Positions 4,486-5,686 of a stretch of DNA of 5,686 nt are shown piece after piece; the first letter of the stretch is position 1, and each line of letters opens with the position of its first letter. The notes under the pieces were generated by a model. It did not search any database and was not told the DNA's origin. It saw only the letters and a program-made list of their open reading frames with translations. Source of the stretch: an uncultured Acidimicrobiales bacterium. GTDB taxonomy: Bacteria > Actinomycetota > Acidimicrobiia > Acidimicrobiales > SZUA-35. Location: NCBI GenBank assembly GCA_938008925.1, contig CALLIQ010000768.1:1-5686 (forward strand), given 5' to 3'. A program made the position numbers and the translations under genes.

Positions 4486-5686
4486 TCGCCAAGATCGCCG
4501 TCGCCTTCGTCGTGACAATGACCGTCCTGCTCGGCGCTCGCGGGCTCCGGTTCGCCCGGACGACGTCGAACTTCTTCGTGGCCTCTCGCGCCGTCAATCC
4601 GGTGTGGAATGCCTTCGCCGTGTGCGGCGAGGCGATGTCCGCCGCCAGCTATCTCGGGGTCCCCGCCCTGATCCTCGTGTTCGGTGTCGACATGCTGTGG
4701 ACCTTGGTCGGCTGGACGATCGGGTTCTTGTTGCTCTCGCTCTTCATCGCCGCCCCGGTCCGGCGATTCGGGTCCTACACGATCCCCGAGTTCGTCGAGG
4801 GCAGACTCGACGCCCCCGGCCTGCGACCGCTCGTCGCCATCGCCGTGATCGTGTCCAGCTGGTTCTTCCTCCTCGCCCAGCTGAAGGGCGCCGGCGTCGT
4901 GACCCGACAGTTGGTCGGGGCGCCCTACTGGGTCGGCGTCGCCGCCGTCGGCGTATTGGTCGCCGCCAACCTGAGCGCCGGCGGCATGCGGGGCATCACG
5001 TTCGTTCAAGGCTTCCAGTTCTTCTTCATCTTCCTCGGCATCCTCGTGCCCTTCGCCGTCCTGGCCATCGATCGGACCACGGGCGACGACGTACCGATCG
5101 TGACCGAGGACGTGCCCCGCTTCGCCACCGAACAGACCGTCGATCATCCGATCGACGTGACGATCGAGGTACCCGAGGCTGCTTCGGTCGTGGTCGAGGG
5201 CTCCGTCGGCGGCCGCAGCGGTGCGATCGATCTCGAGGCGGGGCTCCACGAGGTCACCGCCGGCACCTCGATCACCTGGCCGGCCGGGGTGGAGGCGCCG
5301 TTCGAGGCCGGGACCGACCGGCTCACCGGCGATCGCTGGGCTGCGCCGCTCGGCGACAAGGGGCTCGGTGGCGGGCACCCCCTCTACTTCAGTTACGCCT
5401 CGTTGCTGGCGAGCATGTTCGGCATCATCGCGCTGCCGCACATCGTCGTTCGCTACTACACGAACCCCACCGGCCGTGAAGCCCGCCGGACCAACCTGTG
5501 GGTGCTTGCCATGATCGCCCCGTACTACGCGATGTTGCCGTTGATCGGTGCCGCTGGACGCGTGCTCGCACCGGGCCTGCTGAGCACGGGCGACACCGAC
5601 TCGACGACGGTCGTGGTCGGGAACCGGTTGGCCGACGGGCTCGCAGGGGAACTGGTCGATGCCGTCGTGTCCGCCGGCGCAGCCGC
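4482..5686 (+). CDS. Sodium:solute symporter, acetate/monocarboxylate (ActP/MctC-like) type (partial, 3' end missing)
   Basis: Cation-coupled membrane importer of the SSS family, probably for acetate, pyruvate or similar monocarboxylates. It starts at GTG 4482 inside the preceding stop codon (GTGA) and stays open to the window edge: 401 codons plus two bases, of an expected 500-580. Family marks are FFVASRAVNPVWNAFAVCGE (31-50), AASYLGVPAL (54-63), SYTIPEFVEGRL (98-109), QLKGAGVVTRQLVG (133-146), GGMRGITFVQGFQ (167-179) and the MFGIIALPHIVVRYYTNP stretch (312-329) ahead of GREARRTN, which corresponds to LPHILMRFFTV..AREARKS of ActP. Helices are visible at about 3-18, 41-67, 72-92, 114-132, 149-163, 172-196, 301-322 and 339-362. 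Arg-rich loops are placed consistently with an outside N-terminus. Between helices six and seven sits an extracytoplasmic stretch of about 100 residues (198-300), about twice that of E. coli ActP, with a Val/Glu/Gly-rich, beta-like section at 222-275. The substrate is inferred from family resemblance only. Confidence 0.92.
   Translation, partial: MIAKIAVAFVVTMTVLLGARGLRFARTTSNFFVASRAVNPVWNAFAVCGEAMSAASYLGVPALILVFGVDMLWTLVGWTIGFLLLSLFIAAPVRRFGSYTIPEFVEGRLDAPGLRPLVAIAVIVSSWFFLLAQLKGAGVVTRQLVGAPYWVGVAAVGVLVAANLSAGGMRGITFVQGFQFFFIFLGILVPFAVLAIDRTTGDDVPIVTEDVPRFATEQTVDHPIDVTIEVPEAASVVVEGSVGGRSGAIDLEAGLHEVTAGTSITWPAGVEAPFEAGTDRLTGDRWAAPLGDKGLGGGHPLYFSYASLLASMFGIIALPHIVVRYYTNPTGREARRTNLWVLAMIAPYYAMLPLIGAAGRVLAPGLLSTGDTDSTTVVVGNRLADGLAGELVDAVVSAGAA

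Noticed and set aside
4206..5441. 411-residue minus-strand open frame opposite the small protein and symporter.
   Set aside because: Its translation is a low-complexity Gly/Asp/Glu/Arg mixture without hydrophobic core or motifs. The opposite strand encodes an unmistakable SSS transporter with consistent helix pattern.

Overview
The window is a GC-rich bacterial stretch with GTG and TTG starts, Shine-Dalgarno sites and tightly packed, overlapping genes. The small-protein/symporter pair and its LytTR regulator resemble arrangements I associate with Actinobacteria, possibly an Acidimicrobiia-type marine or soil lineage. That taxonomic guess comes from gene content and composition only; no rRNA or marker gene is present.

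Left arm (1-3161, minus strand): a tripartite TRAP carboxylate transporter operon in the order dctQ > dctM > dctP. DctQ is the small permease, DctM the large permease and DctP the periplasmic binding protein. DctP runs off the left edge, leaving its first 231 residues, and carries a Tat-type lipoprotein signal. Its sequence style (TSWP near the mature start, the YYYTG and MGGWF motifs) points to the TakP/lactate-binding branch, so 2-oxoacids or hydroxyacids such as pyruvate or lactate are the likely substrates. Both permeases are longer than usual.

Centre (3162-3329): a 168-base divergent intergenic region that should hold the control sites for both arms. It contains one good match and one weak match to the LytTR half-site consensus, spaced as expected for that family. 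I see no convincing sigma-70 promoter there.

Right arm (3330-5686, plus strand): three overlapping genes. These are a LytTR-type response regulator (receiver plus DNA-binding domain), a 132-residue protein with a two-helix membrane hairpin, and the start of a sodium:solute symporter of the acetate/monocarboxylate (ActP/MctC-like) kind that runs off the right edge.

Taken together this reads as a carboxylate-uptake locus: two unrelated, ion-coupled importers for small organic acids transcribed away from a shared control region, with a response regulator encoded between them. No cognate histidine kinase is in the window. The components are recognisable families; what looks less ordinary is their combination, the small membrane partner, a beta-rich extracytoplasmic insertion in the symporter and the enlarged DctQ. 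No RNA genes, mobile elements or CRISPR arrays were seen.
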